From Bacteroidaceae bacterium (GTDB lineage: Bacteria > Bacteroidota > Bacteroidia > Bacteroidales > Bacteroidaceae): a stretch of 8,015 nucleotides of DNA. The position numbers were made by a program, and so were the translations under genes. The notes beneath the pieces are model-generated. The model worked only from the letters and a program-made list of their open reading frames with translations, did not search any database and was not told the origin of the DNA. Shown piece by piece: positions 6,405 to 8,015 of the stretch (position 1 is the stretch's first letter; each line of letters opens with the position of its first letter). The stretch lies in contig JAFYMV010000112.1 in assembly GCA_017548225.1 (NCBI GenBank), forward strand, positions 1-8,015. Reading direction: 5' to 3'.

Positions 6405-6475
6405 TTGGGCTACCCGGACTCGAACCAGGAAAGGCAGGACCAGAATCTGCAGTGTTACCATTACACCATAGCCCA
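6405..6475 (-). tRNA. tRNA-Gln (anticodon CUG)
   Basis: The minus strand folds into a complete cloverleaf. Acceptor TGGGCTA pairs fully with TAGCCCA, including the weak U1-A72 pair typical of glutamine tRNAs. The D-arm is GTGT/ACAC. The anticodon loop TTCTGGT has CTG at 6441-6443, reading codon CAG. The T-arm is CCTGG-TTCGAGT-CCGGG. The last pair of the anticodon stem is an A-C mismatch and the variable loop is four bases. The discriminator is A, and CCA is not encoded, so it must be added by nucleotidyltransferase. It has its own promoter and terminator. Confidence 0.95.
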
Positions 6476-6489
6476 ATCGTTTACGGGTG

Positions 6490-6520
6490 CAAAGGTACGA
6501 CAAGTTGGGGAATGTGCAAA
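6490..6520 (-). promoter_or_regulatory. Promoter of tRNA-Gln (exact Bacteroidetes consensus)
   Basis: On the minus strand, TTTG (6517-6520) and TACCTTTG (6490-6497) are separated by exactly 19 bases, a perfect match to TTTG-N19-TAnnTTTG. The predicted start site lies a few bases before the mature tRNA 5' end. Confidence 0.9.
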
Positions 6521-6546
6521 ATAAATTGCAAAGTTTTTTCGTATTA

Positions 6547-6578
6547 TTTCTCAAATTAGGGCAAAAAGTGTAATTTTG
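6547..6578 (+). promoter_or_regulatory. Promoter of the DUF5063 / exonuclease / rlmI operon
   Basis: TAATTTTG (6571-6578) is a full match to the -7 box. TTTC (6547-6550), 20 bases upstream, is one base from the -33 TTTG. The leader to the ATG at 6601 would be short, about 15 bases, with a weak AGGA near 6588-6591. Confidence 0.75.
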
Positions 6579-6600
6579 CATTCAAACAGGATGGATATTT

Positions 6601-7146
6601 ATGAAAAAGGAATCTCAAATCATATTCGAACGCAACTCTGTAGAGTTTGTTACCGTCGCTGCTGAGTACTGCGCTTTTATCGAACGAAGTGAGGGGCAGA
6701 AAAGAGCCGACTTTGTAGATACATTGCTCAAGATACTACCTTTATTATATATAAAGGCTTCGATGTTGCCCGAATGTGAGGTAATGGGTGAGGGTAGTCT
6801 TGAGGCTTTCGTTACGGAAGATGATTACGAGGTTATCCGCATCAACTTGCAAGAGTTGCTTGCCGATCGTGATGATTATCTCGATGTGTTCGTCGAGGAT
6901 ATGAAATATAGCGATACCCCCATACGCAAAAGTATAGCGGAGGACCTGACCGATATCTATCAGGTGATAAAGGACTTTGTATGTCAATTCCGCAGTGGAC
7001 TTAACGAAACCATGCACGATGCTCTGGCGCAATGTCGCGAGCATTTCATGGAGTATTGGGGGCAGACATTGGTCAATACCATGCGCGCTTTGCATGAGGT
7101 GAAGTATAGCAAGACTGATGATGAGGAGGAGCAGTACGATGATTGA
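6601..7146 (+). CDS. DUF5063 domain-containing protein
   Basis: 181 residues, acidic, soluble, with no signal peptide or membrane segment. I recognise the DUF5063 family from the N-terminal stretch around 10-60 (NSVEFVTVAAEYCAFIE, then KILPLLYIKASMLP), in which helices dominate. No catalytic motif is evident, and the C-terminus is a run of acidic residues (DDEEEQYDD). Its function is unknown. In Bacteroidales this protein is commonly encoded just before a 3'-5' exonuclease-domain protein, as here. The downstream gene starts inside its last codons, so the two are very likely co-translated, which hints at a shared process or complex. An alternative ATG at 6591 is in another frame and does not give this protein. 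Confidence 0.88.
   Translation: MKKESQIIFERNSVEFVTVAAEYCAFIERSEGQKRADFVDTLLKILPLLYIKASMLPECEVMGEGSLEAFVTEDDYEVIRINLQELLADRDDYLDVFVEDMKYSDTPIRKSIAEDLTDIYQVIKDFVCQFRSGLNETMHDALAQCREHFMEYWGQTLVNTMRALHEVKYSKTDDEEEQYDD
7124..7131 (+). promoter_or_regulatory. Strong Shine-Dalgarno site for the exonuclease gene
   Basis: AGGAGGAG lies seven bases before the ATG at 7139, inside the end of the DUF5063 gene. It decides the start at 7139 over the in-frame ATGs at 7118 and 7121. Such a clear site is rare among the other genes of this window. Confidence 0.75.
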
Positions 7147-7756
7147 TATCCCGAGCAATATAGACAAGGCCGACATAGCCCAAATGCCCAGCGAACTCTT
7201 CGGTGGGCGTATTATCGTGATACATACGGTGGCTGATGTGGCAAAGGCTGTCAATTATCTCAAGGGATTCCCCATATTGGGCATCGACACCGAGACCCGC
7301 CCCAGCTTTGCTAAAGGAAAGACCTATGAGGTGTCGCTAATGCAGATATCAACCGAAGATACCTGTTTTCTTTTCCGTCTTAACTACATCGGTATGCCTA
7401 AAGCGCTTGTAGATCTCTTGCAGGATGATCGCCAATTGAAGGTGGGACTCTCATTGCGCGACGATATACAAAACCTCAACCGCAAGCATAAGTTTGAACC
7501 ACGAGGATTCCTTGACCTGCAGCACTATGTGAAGGAGATGGGCATTGAGGCACAGAGCTTGCAGAAGATATATGCCTTGCTCTTTGGGAAGAAGATTTCC
7601 AAGTCGCAGCGCCTTACCAATTGGGAAGCGGATGTGCTTACCGACCGCCAGAAGGGCTATGCGGCTACCGATGCTTGGGCATGCGTGCGCATGTATAACT
7701 ATATGGAGGAGGTAAAGCGCGGAAAGGGATTTCGTGTAGTGAAGGTAAACGAATAG
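7139..7756 (+). CDS. 3'-5' exonuclease domain protein (DEDDy, RNase D-like)
   Basis: 205 residues. The fold belongs to the DEDD exonucleases (RNase D / WRN-type), which remove nucleotides from the 3' ends of RNA or DNA using two metal ions. Motif I is ILGIDTETRPSF with D50 and E52. Motif II is VGLSLRDDIQNL, with D108 or D109 as the third acid. Motif III is YAATDAWA with Y174 and D178. All four acids and the tyrosine are present, so it should be active. There is no HRDC domain, so it is not full RNase D; the substrate is unknown. The start at 7139 has a strong ribosome site and overlaps the DUF5063 stop by eight bases (ATGATTGA). rlmI follows 26 bases later, which suggests an RNA-related task. 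Confidence 0.9.
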   Translation: MIDIPSNIDKADIAQMPSELFGGRIIVIHTVADVAKAVNYLKGFPILGIDTETRPSFAKGKTYEVSLMQISTEDTCFLFRLNYIGMPKALVDLLQDDRQLKVGLSLRDDIQNLNRKHKFEPRGFLDLQHYVKEMGIEAQSLQKIYALLFGKKISKSQRLTNWEADVLTDRQKGYAATDAWACVRMYNYMEEVKRGKGFRVVKVNE

Positions 7757-7782
7757 AATAAAAACAAAATCAAAGAATAGAT

Positions 7783-8015
7783 ATGTACAAGACAGTATAC
7801 CTGAAGAAAGGTAAGGAGGAGTCGCTCGGTCGTTTCCATCCCTGGGTGTTCTCTGGTGCCATTCATCATATCGATGGACAGCCCGAAGAGGGCGATGTGG
7901 TGCGTGTAGTTAGTGCCGATGGCCGCTTTCTTGCCGTAGGACACATACAGATTGGCAGCATTGCCGTACGCGTGCTCTCATTTGAGGATATTGCCATAGA
8001 CCATGCGTTCTGGAA
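7783..8015 (+). CDS. rlmI: 23S rRNA (cytosine) methyltransferase RlmI, 5' part
   Basis: Only the first 77 codons are in the window; the frame is open to the edge. The N-terminus MYKTVYLKKGKEESLGRFHPWVFSGAI matches RlmI/YccW-family class I SAM-dependent methyltransferases. The visible part is the N-terminal PUA RNA-binding domain, and the catalytic domain lies beyond the window. In E. coli RlmI makes m5C1962 in 23S rRNA; whether this protein hits the same base is inference. It sits 26 bases after the exonuclease gene with no promoter or terminator between, so it is probably the third gene of that operon. The leader AAAACAAAATCAAAGAATAG is A-rich without a Shine-Dalgarno site. Confidence 0.9.
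   Translation, partial: MYKTVYLKKGKEESLGRFHPWVFSGAIHHIDGQPEEGDVVRVVSADGRFLAVGHIQIGSIAVRVLSFEDIAIDHAFW

Overview
This window comes from a Bacteroidales-type genome (Bacteroides/Prevotella group). The main reasons are promoters of the Bacteroidetes form TTTG-N19/20-TAnnTTTG ahead of several genes, A-rich leaders with mostly weak Shine-Dalgarno sites, an EF-G paralogue of the Bacteroides EF-G2 type, and a DUF5063 / 3'-5' exonuclease / RlmI gene cluster. I cannot assign a genus from the sequence alone. Everything is chromosomal housekeeping in character. I see no transposase, phage gene, CRISPR array or defence island.

Layout. 1-2160 (+): an EF-G paralogue with an altered GTPase site, closed by a strong intrinsic terminator. 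2222-2740: a roughly 500-base non-coding stretch, unusually dense in inverted repeats (a hairpin, a nested palindrome set built on TAGGCCTA, an interleaved pair with pseudoknot topology, and a heptamer tandem repeat). 2741-2780: a bidirectional terminator serving aroC. 2822-3904 (-): aroC, chorismate synthase. 3921-4000: two heptamer arrays forming a long imperfect inverted repeat. 4004-4594 (-): a SlyD-like FKBP prolyl isomerase with a Cys/His metal-binding tail. 4595-4966: a divergent intergenic region with a promoter at each end and repeated TTTTTCGCTCGCC-like segments. 4967-6259 (+): argH, argininosuccinate lyase, with its terminator. 6405-6475 (-): tRNA-Gln(CUG) with its own promoter and terminator. 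6601-8015 (+): a probable operon of a DUF5063 protein, a DEDD-family 3'-5' exonuclease (overlapping the previous gene by 8 bases) and the 5' end of rlmI, a 23S rRNA methyltransferase.

How it fits together. The genes serve basic growth: translation (EF-G paralogue, tRNA-Gln, RlmI), RNA/DNA processing (exonuclease), protein folding or metal handling (SlyD), and the final steps of the common aromatic pathway (AroC) and of arginine synthesis (ArgH). Transcription units are cleanly separated: convergent pairs (EF-G/aroC and argH/tRNA) have terminators between them, and divergent pairs (slyD/argH and tRNA/DUF5063) have back-to-back promoters. No undescribed multi-gene system is evident. The points most worth a second look are the loss of the catalytic histidine in the EF-G paralogue, the structured non-coding stretch after it, and the heptamer arrays flanking aroC.
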